DNA from: Rhodocyclaceae bacterium
GTDB lineage: Bacteria; Pseudomonadota; Gammaproteobacteria; Burkholderiales; Rhodocyclaceae
DNA length: 64,000 bases
Assembly: GCA_023383815.1 (NCBI GenBank)
Contig: JAHDYG010000011.1
Coordinates: 1-64,000 of the forward strand
Direction: 5' to 3'
Shown here: positions 19,714 through 27,806 of the stretch, one piece after another
How positions within the stretch are numbered: the stretch's first letter is position 1
Layout of the letters: each line of letters starts with the position of its first letter
Position numbers and translations under genes: made by a program
The notes under the pieces: model-generated
What the model saw: the letters and a program-made list of their open reading frames with translations, nothing else
What the model was told of the DNA's origin: nothing
The model's database searches: none

Positions 19714-20418
19714 ATGCCGACTTTTGCCTCGACCTTCGCCGAAGCGCTCGCGCTGCTTGCCACCTTCGATCACCGGGTGGCCGAAATCGTCTTGCTGTCC
19801 CTGAAGGTCAGCGGAGCGGCGGTTCTGTTTGGCACGCTGATCGGGCTGCCGCTCGGTGCCTGTCTGGCGATCGGGAGATTTCCCGGCAAGAGTGCGGCGG
19901 CCGCATTGATGAGTGGCCTGATGGGCCTGCCGTCGGTGGTCGTCGGCGTGGTCGTGTATCTCCTCCTCTCGCGTTCCGGGCCGTTCGGATCCTTCGGCCT
20001 GCTCTATACCCCCGCTGCGATGGTCGTTGCGCAGACGATCCTGGTCGTGCCGCTGATGGCCGCGATTGCCCGGCAGGTGGTGGAAGACGCGTGGCGCAGG
20101 TGCGCCGAGGAGTTTCAGGTGATGGGTTTCTCATGGTGGGACAGTGCCGTGACACTGCTGCACGACTGCCGCCACTCACTGACCGTTGCCGTGCTGGCCG
20201 GGCTCGGTCGCGCGATGAGCGAAGTGGGTGCGGTGATGATCGTCGGTGGCAACATCGACCGCGCCACACGTGTGATGACCACGACGATTGCGCTGGAAAC
20301 CAGCAAGGGGGATCTGCCGCTCGCGATCGCCCTGGGTGTCGTGCTGATCGCCCTGATCCTCGTGCTCAATGCGATTGCGTTCTCGCTGCGCAACTGGACG
20401 ATGCGCCGCTATGGCTGA
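19714..20418 (+). CDS. tupB: Tungstate ABC transporter permease
   Basis: A 234-residue inner membrane permease with about five to six hydrophobic segments and the cytoplasmic EAA-like coupling loop (CAEEFQVMGFSWWDSAVTLL). The following GRAMSEVGAVMIVGGNI segment is typical of the TupB/WtpB group rather than ModB. Tungstate specificity is inferred from that resemblance and from the preceding tungsten enzyme. The ATG at 19714 is preferred; GTG codons at 19687 and 19708 in frame cannot be excluded, as no strong ribosome site is seen. It overlaps tupC by 8 bases. Confidence 0.88.
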   Translation: MPTFASTFAEALALLATFDHRVAEIVLLSLKVSGAAVLFGTLIGLPLGACLAIGRFPGKSAAAALMSGLMGLPSVVVGVVVYLLLSRSGPFGSFGLLYTPAAMVVAQTILVVPLMAAIARQVVEDAWRRCAEEFQVMGFSWWDSAVTLLHDCRHSLTVAVLAGLGRAMSEVGAVMIVGGNIDRATRVMTTTIALETSKGDLPLAIALGVVLIALILVLNAIAFSLRNWTMRRYG

Positions 20419-21157
20419 CGCGGGCACAATGGACGGGTGTGGGTTTCTGGTCCGAATGCGGGGGCTGCGCTACGAGCCGCTTGGGCGAGCGGTGCTCGAT
20501 GGAATCGACCTCGAGCTTGGTGACGAAGGCATCACGATGCTGCTCGGGCCGAACGGAGCAGGCAAGAGCGTGTTGTTGCGGACGCTCTGTGGCCTCATCG
20601 AACCGACCGGAGGCAGGATCGACTGGGGCGAGGGTGTGTGGAGGGAATGCGGCGGCGTGCGCATGGTGTTCCAGCACCCGATGCTGTTGCGCACGACTGT
20701 GCTGGAAAATGTCGCGGTGTCCCTCAAACCCTTGCGCATCCGGGCCGCGGAGCGTCGTCGTCGCGCCCTGGCCGTGCTGGAGCGGGTCGGACTCGGCAGC
20801 CGCGCACAGGAAGCGGCTATGCGCCTGTCCGGTGGTGAGCAGCAGCGGCTTGCGCTGGCGCGCGCCTGGCTCGTGCGTCCGCGCCTGTTGTTGCTCGATG
20901 AGCCCACCGCGAGCCTCGATCCGTCTGCCACGGCAGAGGTCGAGCGCATCGTCCGCGAAATGCGTACCGACGGCACGCGCGTCCTCATGGCGACCCACAA
21001 TCTCGGTCAGGCGACACGCCTCGGTGACGACGTCGTGTTCATGAGTGCCGGCCGGGTGTGCGAGCACGCGAGCGTGCAACGCTTCTTCTCGCGTCCGGCC
21101 TCGCCCCAGGCGCGGCTCTTCATCCAGGGCGAACTGCCGTGGCGGATGAGCTTCTGA
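20411..21157 (+). CDS. tupC: Tungstate ABC transporter ATP-binding protein
   Basis: A 248-residue ABC ATPase with Walker A GPNGAGKS, Q-loop VFQHP, signature LSGGEQQR, Walker B LLLLDEP and an H-loop MATHN. It energises tungstate import through TupB. I start it at the ATG at 20411, inside the tupB 3' end, because coupling is tight and the added upstream residues look like tupB shadow. The substrate-binding partner TupA is not encoded next to it in this window. The gene ends the operon and is convergent with the HDOD gene. Confidence 0.9.
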   Translation: MADAGTMDGCGFLVRMRGLRYEPLGRAVLDGIDLELGDEGITMLLGPNGAGKSVLLRTLCGLIEPTGGRIDWGEGVWRECGGVRMVFQHPMLLRTTVLENVAVSLKPLRIRAAERRRRALAVLERVGLGSRAQEAAMRLSGGEQQRLALARAWLVRPRLLLLDEPTASLDPSATAEVERIVREMRTDGTRVLMATHNLGQATRLGDDVVFMSAGRVCEHASVQRFFSRPASPQARLFIQGELPWRMSF

Positions 21158-21194
21158 TCCGCTTCGCCGTGGTCGCGCGGCCGACCGGGCGTGC

Positions 21195-22052
21195 CTACCC
21201 GCAGACGGCCGCCAGCAACTCCTGGCGTCCCGCCTTCGCGCTGGCCAGCAGCTCGGCGAGCTTCTCGCGGTCGACCCCTTCGATCTCGGTATCGAGCAGC
21301 GACGGGCGCTGAACGCCGAGCAGGTTCTGGAACGGATTCGGGGTCTCGGTCGCATGCGAGGCGAGCATGACGATATCGGCCAGATCCGCGGGCGGCCACG
21401 ATCCCGCGTAGGGATGCTCGGTCTGATAGGCGTCGAGGATGCTCTCGGGCAGATCGAAGACTTCGAGGATCGTGCGTCCGATCGGCTCGTTCCACGTGCT
21501 CACGAAACCGGCAAAGCGATCGATGTTGAGTTCCATGGCCGGGTAGTCGGCTGCGCGTGCGAGCAGGAAAAACTGCCCGATATCGACCATCATCGCTGCG
21601 AACATTGCGGTGTCGGGGGATACCTTGCGCGTTTCGCGCGCGATTGCGTGCGACCAGCATGCGACGTCGACCGAATGCATCCACAGGCCGGAGGCGATCA
21701 GCCGCATCGTGTGGGAGCGGTGGTCCTGCGCCAGTTGCTCGGCCGAGACCGCAAAGGCGAGGCAGCGCAGCGAGGCCAGGCCGATCCGTCGCACCGCGTC
21801 CATTACGCTCGTGATCGGCGGACCATAGGGGTTCATCGCCACCGCGTTGGCCATTCGCACCGCCTTCGCGCTGAGCACCGGCTCGGCGCGTACCACCCTG
21901 GCGATGTCGTCAAGTGACGACGAAGGGTCATCGGCGAGCTTCTTGACGCGCAAGGAGACGTCCAGGGCGGTCGGAAAATTCAGACGTCCTTCAAGCAGTT
22001 CGCGCTCGATCTGCTCTGCAAAGGCTTGTTCCTGTGTTTCGAAGTCCTGCAT
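21195..22052 (-). CDS. HDOD domain signalling protein
   Basis: A 285-residue protein of the HDOD family, a divergent HD-like fold without phosphohydrolase metal ligands, found in bacterial signalling and motility networks. Visible family pattern: NFPTALDVSLRVKKLADDP, VVRAEPVLSAKAVRMAN, a middle helix with MHSVDVACWSHAIA, and MMVDIGQFFLLARA where true HD proteins have a metal-binding HD. The ATG at 22052 has GGAGGG 8 bases upstream; an ATG 42 bases earlier is less likely. A paralogue lies at 23188-24057 on the other strand. Confidence 0.9.
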   Translation of the reverse strand: MQDFETQEQAFAEQIERELLEGRLNFPTALDVSLRVKKLADDPSSSLDDIARVVRAEPVLSAKAVRMANAVAMNPYGPPITSVMDAVRRIGLASLRCLAFAVSAEQLAQDHRSHTMRLIASGLWMHSVDVACWSHAIARETRKVSPDTAMFAAMMVDIGQFFLLARAADYPAMELNIDRFAGFVSTWNEPIGRTILEVFDLPESILDAYQTEHPYAGSWPPADLADIVMLASHATETPNPFQNLLGVQRPSLLDTEIEGVDREKLAELLASAKAGRQELLAAVCG

Positions 22053-22178
22053 CTCGATTCCCTCCGGGTCGCCTGCCGAGAGTGTAGCGTGCACCGCAAC
22101 CGAAGCGCGCTCGGCGCCGCGGTGGTGTCCAGCGAATGCGGCGATGAAGATCGGTCGCGCAAAAGTTCGCGCAAGACG

Positions 22179-22206
22179 TTGACGCCGCGGGAAGACCTGT
22201 TAGAAT
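22179..22206 (+). promoter_or_regulatory. Sigma-70 promoter of tRNA-Arg
   Basis: TTGACG and TAGAAT hexamers with a 16-base spacer. Initiation would fall about 10 bases before the mature tRNA 5' end, with a GC-rich stretch typical of stable-RNA promoters around the start. Confidence 0.75.
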
Positions 22207-22222
22207 GCCGCTTCTTCGCTGC

Positions 22223-22299
22223 GCGCTCGTAGCTCAGTTGGATAGAGTACCTGGCTACGAACCAGGGGGTCGTGGGTTCGAATCCTGCCGAGCGCGCCA
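22223..22299 (+). tRNA. tRNA-Arg(ACG)
   Basis: A 77-base cloverleaf with encoded CCA. The acceptor stem pairs GCGCTCG with CGAGCGC; the D arm contains AGCTCAGTTGGATAGAGT. The anticodon arm is CCTGG-CTACGAA-CCAGG, giving anticodon ACG (read as ICG after deamination, decoding CGU/CGC/CGA). The T arm carries GGTTCGAATCC. It is followed by a strong hairpin. Confidence 0.97.
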
Positions 22300-22304
22300 C
22301 ATTC

Positions 22305-22341
22305 AAAGGCGCTGATTCCGATGACCGGGATCAGCGCCTTT
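22305..22341 (+). terminator. Terminator after tRNA-Arg
   Basis: Hairpin with stem AAAGGCGCTGAT / ATCAGCGCCTTT and a short loop, starting 6 bases after the tRNA CCA and ending in a T-containing tract. Likely Rho-independent, releasing a monocistronic tRNA. Confidence 0.8.
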
Positions 22342-22485
22342 CCCGTTTACGGCTGTTGTCGCGCCTGGACCGGGAACGCACGATCGCGCCGTTCGAGTGT
22401 TCGCTGTCCGCAGACCGTTTCGCGGTGTATCTTTCGCTGGAGCGGGCCGGTAGTGAGCCGACCCCGGCCGGTAGGAGATCTTCCG

Positions 22486-23118
22486 ATGTCAGGAGTTCCG
22501 GTTCTCGAAGGGGCGTTGCTGTGCCTGAGGCCGATGCGGGCGTCGGATGCCGACGCGCTGGTGGCCGCCGCCTCGGATGGGGAGCTGTGGCGTCTGCCGT
22601 TTACGGTCGTGCCGTCGGTTGCGACAGTCGGCGCATACATCGCCCGGGCCCTCAAGGGCGAGTCGGAGGGCACGGTGATGCCCTTCACCGTCGTCGTGCG
22701 GGAAAGCGGCGAGGTCATCGGCTCGACCCGCTTCTGGAAAATCGATCCGGAAAATCGCAGCCTGGAGATTGGGCACACCTGGTACGCAGCGAGCTGGCAG
22801 GGCACGCGCGCGAACGCGGAGGCGAAATACCTCATGCTCGCGCATGCGTTCGAGCAACTCGGCTGCATCCGCGTGCAGCTGACGACCGACATCCTGAACG
22901 AGCGCTCGCGACGTGCCATCCTCAAGCTCGGGGCGATCGAAGAGGGCGTCATCCGCAACGAGCGCATCATGCCGGATGGCCGCAGGCGGACGTCCGTGCG
23001 CTTCAGCATCCTCGACGACGAATGGCCGGCGGTCCGCGCACGGCTGCAGATGAGGCTGGCACCGAGCCCCGCCGCAGTATCCACGGAGCGGCCGAACGCA
23101 TCAGGAGACGCTTCTTGA
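22486..23118 (+). CDS. GNAT family N-acetyltransferase (RimJ/RimL-like)
   Basis: A 210-residue acetyl-CoA-dependent acyltransferase of the RimJ/RimL-like GNAT subgroup. It has an N-terminal LRPMRASDADALVAA, a strand GEVIGSTRFWKI, EIGHTWYAASWQGTRANAEAK (pantetheine-binding region) and ILNERSRRAILKLGAIEEG. The substrate may be an amino group on a protein or a small molecule; it cannot be read from sequence. The ATG at 22486 has AGGAG 8 bases upstream. The preceding frame is open but lies across the tRNA terminator. Confidence 0.9.
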   Translation: MSGVPVLEGALLCLRPMRASDADALVAAASDGELWRLPFTVVPSVATVGAYIARALKGESEGTVMPFTVVVRESGEVIGSTRFWKIDPENRSLEIGHTWYAASWQGTRANAEAKYLMLAHAFEQLGCIRVQLTTDILNERSRRAILKLGAIEEGVIRNERIMPDGRRRTSVRFSILDDEWPAVRARLQMRLAPSPAAVSTERPNASGDAS

Positions 23119-23187
23119 GGTAGGCTAGAATACCGTGTGATGCGGCCAAGGGCTGCATGCGGTCATTTTGGAGGGGCGGAGGAAAGG

Positions 23188-24057
23188 ATGCAGATTCCGG
23201 ACGATGAGGACAAATCCGGTCAGGCGTTGAAGGAACAGCGGTTCCAGATGCTGGCCGATATCGCCGAGGAGCTGCGCGGTGACGTGGTCTTCCCGACCTG
23301 CTTCGATGTGGCGGTTCGTCTGCGCCAGGCGCTGGCCGACGAGGACGCACCGCTCGACCGGATCATCGCCCTGATCAGTGCCGATCCGCTGATACCGGTC
23401 CGACTGCTGCGCGTTGCAAACTCTGCCGCCTACAATCCCTCTGGGCAGCTCGTGCGCGATCTGAAATCGGCGGTAACGCGGCTGGGGTTGAAGACCGTGC
23501 GCAACGTTGCACTGGCCACCGCAATGAAGCAGTTGTTGCGCTCGCGCGACATGGCCGAGTTCAAGGAGCTTGCCGACACCCTCTGGAAGCACTCGCTGGA
23601 AGCGGCGTCGGCTGCGCACGTCATCGCCGCGAAGCTGACGCGTCTGAACCCGGACGAAGCGATGCTCGCCGGACTGATCCACGATCTGGGCGCCTTCTAC
23701 ATGCTCTACCGGGCCACGCAGTATTCCGAACTGCGCGCCCGCCCGGGAACGGTCCGGTATCTGGTCGCGCAGTGGCACGAGAGTATCGGCGTGACGCTGG
23801 TCGAAGCGCTCAAGGTGCCGCCCGAGATCGTCGAGGCGATCCGGGATCATGACCAGCCGCGACCGGTGCCCGATGAACCGCGCACGCTCGCCGATGTGGT
23901 GTTCGTCAGCAATCTTCTCGCCGGTGGCGGTGTCGAATGGTTGTTGCAGGAAGGTGACGAGCACGTTGCGCCGGCCCTGCCGCCCGATTCGCCCTACCTC
24001 GCGCTCGCCGAAGAGATCGAGGCGCATGCGCAGCAGATGCGCGAGACCTTCGAATAG
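23188..24057 (+). CDS. HDOD domain signalling protein (paralogue)
   Basis: A 289-residue HDOD protein sharing layout and many residues with the gene at 21195-22052: FPTCFDVAVRLRQALADED, ISADPLIPVRLLRVAN, a helix LWKHSLEAASAAHVIA, and LAGLIHDLGAFYMLY, where an HD pair is retained, unlike the paralogue (VDIG). The rest of the HD metal site is not evident. The ATG at 23188 follows a GGAGGAAAGG ribosome site. Two family members this close suggest duplication with inversion around the tRNA-GNAT segment. Confidence 0.9.
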   Translation: MQIPDDEDKSGQALKEQRFQMLADIAEELRGDVVFPTCFDVAVRLRQALADEDAPLDRIIALISADPLIPVRLLRVANSAAYNPSGQLVRDLKSAVTRLGLKTVRNVALATAMKQLLRSRDMAEFKELADTLWKHSLEAASAAHVIAAKLTRLNPDEAMLAGLIHDLGAFYMLYRATQYSELRARPGTVRYLVAQWHESIGVTLVEALKVPPEIVEAIRDHDQPRPVPDEPRTLADVVFVSNLLAGGGVEWLLQEGDEHVAPALPPDSPYLALAEEIEAHAQQMRETFE

Positions 24058-24096
24058 GCCGCAGGCTGGTCCGACGCGATCGGAAAGGCAGATACC

Positions 24097-25038
24097 GTGA
24101 CCGGTTCTTCATCGCCCGAGGCGGCCAGGGGGGTCGTCTACGGACTCGTCGCCTACGTCATCTGGGGCTGTTTTCCACTGTTCTTCTCCCTGTTCGAGGG
24201 GGTGCCGGCATGGGAAGTGCTCGTTCATCGGGTTTTGTGGTCTTGCGCGTTTCTCGCCCTGCTGGCGTCGCTGCTGGGTCGCTGGGCGCCGATTCGAGAG
24301 GCCCTGGCACAGCCACGCAGGCTCGGGCGGGTGCTCGCCTGTGCCGTGTTGATCGGCGCCAACTGGGGGATCTTCATCTACGCGGTCGAGACGCGCCAGG
24401 TCTTCCAGGCCAGCCTGGGCTACTTTCTGACGCCGCTCGTGAACGTGGCGCTCGGCATGATGGTCCTGCGCGAGCGCATGGCCGTGCTGCAGGGCTGGGC
24501 GATTGCGCTGGCCGGGATTGCGATCGTGATTCAGCTCGTGATGGCAGGCGCCTTGCCGTGGATCACACTCTCTCTTGCGCTGACCTTCGGAACCTACGGG
24601 CTGCTGCGCAAGCAGGTCACCCTCGACGGACTTTCGGGTCTCTTTGTCGAGACGCTACTCCTCCTTCCGTTTGCGCTCGTGGCGATCACCTGGCTGCAGG
24701 TCTCGCAGTCCTCGCACTTTCTGGTAGATGCCTGGCAGACGAGTCTGCTGCTGCTCAGCGGTGTCGCCACGACGCTGCCGCTGCTGGCCTTTGCAGCGGC
24801 GGCGGTGCGTCTTCGGCTCGCGACTCTGGGTTTTCTGATGTACATCAACCCGACCATGCAGTTCCTCACTGCACTGGTCATCTTCCGCGAACCCCTTACG
24901 GCGGTCCAGTTGGCCACCTTCGGGCTCATCTGGCTGGGGCTTGCGTTGTATTCGTGGTCGGCCTGGCGCCAGTCGCGCGAGGCTGGCCAAGCTGAGCCGG
25001 GCCGGGATGGAAACACCCGCCCGGAGTGTGAATCGTGA
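24097..25038 (+). CDS. rarD: EamA family transporter RarD
   Basis: A 313-residue inner membrane protein with ten hydrophobic segments of the drug/metabolite transporter superfamily. It opens with the RarD pattern GVVYGLVAYVIWGCFPLFF and contains ANWGIFIYAVETRQVFQASLGYF and LTFGTYGLLRK. RarD proteins are named for chloramphenicol sensitivity in E. coli-related work; their natural substrate is unknown. The GTG start has GGAAAGG 8 bases upstream. A small gene follows at 16 bases. Confidence 0.93.
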   Translation: MTGSSSPEAARGVVYGLVAYVIWGCFPLFFSLFEGVPAWEVLVHRVLWSCAFLALLASLLGRWAPIREALAQPRRLGRVLACAVLIGANWGIFIYAVETRQVFQASLGYFLTPLVNVALGMMVLRERMAVLQGWAIALAGIAIVIQLVMAGALPWITLSLALTFGTYGLLRKQVTLDGLSGLFVETLLLLPFALVAITWLQVSQSSHFLVDAWQTSLLLLSGVATTLPLLAFAAAAVRLRLATLGFLMYINPTMQFLTALVIFREPLTAVQLATFGLIWLGLALYSWSAWRQSREAGQAEPGRDGNTRPECES

Positions 25039-25054
25039 CGTACGGAGGTGGACC

Positions 25055-25345
25055 ATGCTGACGCTGCAGGACTGCATCGAGCTTTCGGACCTCACCGAAG
25101 AGGAGATTCTCGCCATCGCGGAGCATGAGCACCTGCCGGAGATGGTGGCCGTGGAACTGGGGTGCTACCTGGTGCACACACCGGACGGTGAGAAACGGAT
25201 TCGTCGCATGATCATCGATGACATCGCGGCGGCCCGCGAACGCGGAGACTTCAAGCACGCCGCGACCTTGCGGATGGTGCTCAAGCACTACATCGAACAC
25301 CATGGGAGCGTGTCGGCTGGCGGGGCGGACCAGCCGAAGTCCTGA
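25055..25345 (+). CDS. Small conserved hypothetical protein
   Basis: A 96-residue acidic, helical protein (LTLQDCIELSDLTEEEILAIAEHEHLPE) with no signal peptide or membrane segment. It recalls small uncharacterised proteins of beta- and gammaproteobacteria, but I cannot name a family. The ATG at 25055 follows CGGAGG, giving a clear start. It probably shares a transcript with rarD. Its stop region forms a short dyad (CCTGA / TCAGG) with the convergent gspN stop 6 bases away. Confidence 0.75.
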   Translation: MLTLQDCIELSDLTEEEILAIAEHEHLPEMVAVELGCYLVHTPDGEKRIRRMIIDDIAAARERGDFKHAATLRMVLKHYIEHHGSVSAGGADQPKS

Positions 25346-25351
25346 GCCGGA

Positions 25352-26092
25352 TCAGGGGAACTGGATCCGGGTCCGTCCGGGCTGGCCGCTCGGGCGAGCA
25401 TTGCGATCCATGATGTTGGGCAGACGGTCGACGATCTCTGGATCCCCTTCGATCGTACCCTGCAAGGCGAATTGCCCACCGGAGTCGATGGCGCCGCGCG
25501 CTTCGATGCGAAATTCCGAGTCGAGGCTGTGCAGATGAAGTTGCAGGGCTTCGCCACTTGCGGCGATGTTCAGGCGATGATCGCCGAATCTCCTGCCGGG
25601 CACGATATCGAGTGCGGCGTCGAGCCAGTCGGCGATCAGACGCCCGTCGCAGTGCCCCCGCCAGTTGCAGAACAGGCCGGCCGAGCGAATATCGAGGCGT
25701 CCCTGCCAGCCGGCTCGGGCGACCGGGTGCGATACGGCTTGTGTGAGCGACGCCAGCGGCAGGTCGATCTCCAGCGACCGGACCTGCACGCCTGCCGGCC
25801 GCAGGAGCAGGCTCGCAAGGAGGCGTTCCGATCCGTGCAGTTCGAACGACACCGCGAGCGGCGCCGCCTGGATGCCGAAGCGCCATTCGAGCGGACGAAC
25901 CGCGATCAGGTGGCGCTGCGGGTCGGCCGCGGCGAGCATTGCGCGGCCCTGCCACAGGCTGCCTTCGCTCGAGGCCAGCCGCACCCTGCCTTCGGTCAGT
26001 TCCGACACGACATGGTCCATCCAGCTGGCCGGCAGGCGGGCGACGAACAGGGCTGCCGTCAGGCATGCGAAGAGAATGAATCGGAAGGCCAT
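25352..26092 (-). CDS. gspN: Type II secretion system protein N
   Basis: A 246-residue protein with an N-terminal membrane anchor (about residues 4-22) and a periplasmic beta-rich domain: the PLEWRFGI region, SLEIDLPLASL and FCNWRGHCDG match the GspN family. GspN is an accessory inner membrane component present in only some type II systems and its exact role is unclear. It is the last gene of the gspC-to-gspN operon, with 17 bases between the gspM stop and its start. Confidence 0.9.
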   Translation of the reverse strand: MAFRFILFACLTAALFVARLPASWMDHVVSELTEGRVRLASSEGSLWQGRAMLAAADPQRHLIAVRPLEWRFGIQAAPLAVSFELHGSERLLASLLLRPAGVQVRSLEIDLPLASLTQAVSHPVARAGWQGRLDIRSAGLFCNWRGHCDGRLIADWLDAALDIVPGRRFGDHRLNIAASGEALQLHLHSLDSEFRIEARGAIDSGGQFALQGTIEGDPEIVDRLPNIMDRNARPSGQPGRTRIQFP

Positions 26093-26109
26093 GCGGAGTC
26101 TGCGAGCGC

Positions 26110-26598
26110 TCAGCGCAGCGCTGCGTCTGTGAAGCTGGCCTCGATGCGGACGCGGGCGCCCTGCGACTCGATCGTGATGCGGGATGGGCGCAGGCGTTGG
26201 TCGGCGTGCATGCTCGCGATCCAGTCGAGCATCGAGTCGAAGGGCCCGCTGCCTTCGACGCGAAGCGATCCATCACCGGACGGTTCGACGAGCAGGTCGA
26301 GCTGGCGCGTCCGGGCGGCAGCCTGGGCAGCCGAAGCGCGGGCTGCGAGCGATACGTCCGGCGGCGCGGGCAGCATTTCGAGGCGCTGCAGTTCCGCGGC
26401 GTCGTCCTGCATCTGCTGGAGCTGTGCGCGTGTGGCCGGGAGCCGATCGGCCAGTCGTTGTCGTTCGGTGACCAGCCAGTCGGCGGCGGAGCCCAGCAGT
26501 GCTGCGCCGATGACCGCTGCGGCCAGACGGATCAGTCCTCGCTCGCGCGGGCTGCGCGCCGCGTAGAGCCGGCCGAAAAGTCGGTATGTGGGCCTCAT
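26110..26598 (-). CDS. gspM: Type II secretion system protein M
   Basis: A 162-residue inner membrane assembly-platform protein. It has a short cytoplasmic N-terminus (RLYAARSPRERGLIRL), one transmembrane helix (about 24-44), a coiled segment and a small C-terminal ferredoxin-like domain ending in VRIEASFTDA. It pairs with GspL. The start overlaps the gspL stop (ATGA). Confidence 0.92.
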   Translation of the reverse strand: MRPTYRLFGRLYAARSPRERGLIRLAAAVIGAALLGSAADWLVTERQRLADRLPATRAQLQQMQDDAAELQRLEMLPAPPDVSLAARASAAQAAARTRQLDLLVEPSGDGSLRVEGSGPFDSMLDWIASMHADQRLRPSRITIESQGARVRIEASFTDAALR

Positions 26599-27806
26599 GG
26601 CGTGTTCCGTCGGGTCAGGGTGAGGGTCGGTGCCGGATCGCGTTCCATGCGGACCGTGTAGCCGAGCCCTTCGAGATCGGCTGCGATCGGTTCGCCCTGT
26701 CCGGAGGAGGCGGGGTCAAAGCCCAGCGTGAGGGATCGCCCCTCGAAGGTGACCCGGCGCAGGGTGTGGCGGACATTGCGGCCAGCAGCCTCGGTGAGCC
26801 GCTCGAGCAGGCTCAGGAAATCATCCGAGCGCAGTTGCCCGTGCCGGCCGCGCACCTCGTCGAGGGTCCGCTGCAGTTGCAGTGCTGGCGCGATTGCGGG
26901 TGTGTTCGGAACCGCGGTGACAAAGATGCGCTGCATGCGGTCTTCCAGCTCCGCGAGCTGCTGCTTCTGCCACACGACTTCGGCTGCGCCCGCGGCGAGG
27001 AACAGGCATGCTGTCCCGAAAGCGACCAGGGCCGGGGCACGCATGCTTGCGAGCGGGCCGGATCGCGCTCCGCCCGGACAGAACTCGTCGTGCAGGAGAT
27101 CGTCGCTTCCATGCATGGAAGCCCACCAAGGGTACTCCGGTCCGACGTTGAGCTTCAGTCCGGTCGTGGCGTGAAGCAGGGCTGTATCCGGCGTTGGGAT
27201 GCCGTGCGCGGCGCGTATGGTCAGGCTCGAAGGCGCCTCACCGCTGCCGCGTGCCTGCTGCAGGAGCATCGCGATCGTGTCCGCTGCCGATGCCGCATCC
27301 AGCGCCAGTGCCGGCTGTGCGTCCATGCGCAGGATCCAGTGTCCGCCCGGGCCGATGCAGAGCGTCCACGCATCCGGTTCTACGGGGCTTGCCTGAAGTT
27401 CGGACACCATCCGGGACGGCGGGCGCGAGATGGCCTGCAACTGGGCGAGCAGGGCACGCAACCGCGATCGTGCCGTGACGAGGACGGTGATCTGGATCCC
27501 ATCGGTCGCGGGCCGGCGGTCCACTACGGTCAGGTGCTGCTGTTCGACGTCGCCGATCAGTCGTTCCTCGAGCGCGTAACGCAGCAGGCTGTCCTGCTCG
27601 CGCCGTCCGGAACGGGGCAGCCGGACCTGCAGGCCGGCGCACTGCGTACCGCCGAGCACCGCCTCGCAAAGGTGTGCCGCCGGCCAGTGGCGCGGTTCGG
27701 AGCTTCCGCTTTCGAGCACGCGATCGCGGTCGTCGAGCAGGACCCAGGGCGCGGAGGGCCGGGCTGGCCAGGTTTCGTCGAGGTAGATCACGAGTCGTCG
27801 TTTCAT
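26595..27806 (-). CDS. gspL: Type II secretion system protein L
   Basis: A 403-residue bitopic protein linking the GspE ATPase to the inner membrane platform. It has a cytoplasmic actin-like domain (about residues 1-230, starting MKRRLVIYLDETWP), a transmembrane helix near residue 255-275 (LVAFGTACLFLAAGAAEVVW) and a periplasmic ferredoxin-like domain. I choose the ATG at 27806 because it overlaps the gspK stop as ATGA; an ATG five codons upstream is in frame. Confidence 0.92.
   Translation of the reverse strand: MKRRLVIYLDETWPARPSAPWVLLDDRDRVLESGSSEPRHWPAAHLCEAVLGGTQCAGLQVRLPRSGRREQDSLLRYALEERLIGDVEQQHLTVVDRRPATDGIQITVLVTARSRLRALLAQLQAISRPPSRMVSELQASPVEPDAWTLCIGPGGHWILRMDAQPALALDAASAADTIAMLLQQARGSGEAPSSLTIRAAHGIPTPDTALLHATTGLKLNVGPEYPWWASMHGSDDLLHDEFCPGGARSGPLASMRAPALVAFGTACLFLAAGAAEVVWQKQQLAELEDRMQRIFVTAVPNTPAIAPALQLQRTLDEVRGRHGQLRSDDFLSLLERLTEAAGRNVRHTLRRVTFEGRSLTLGFDPASSGQGEPIAADLEGLGYTVRMERDPAPTLTLTRRNTP

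Noticed and set aside
22305..22341. An integration (att) site or mobile element boundary at the tRNA 3' end
   Set aside because: The sequence after the tRNA is a symmetrical terminator hairpin; no repeat of the tRNA 3' end, integrase or element genes were seen nearby.
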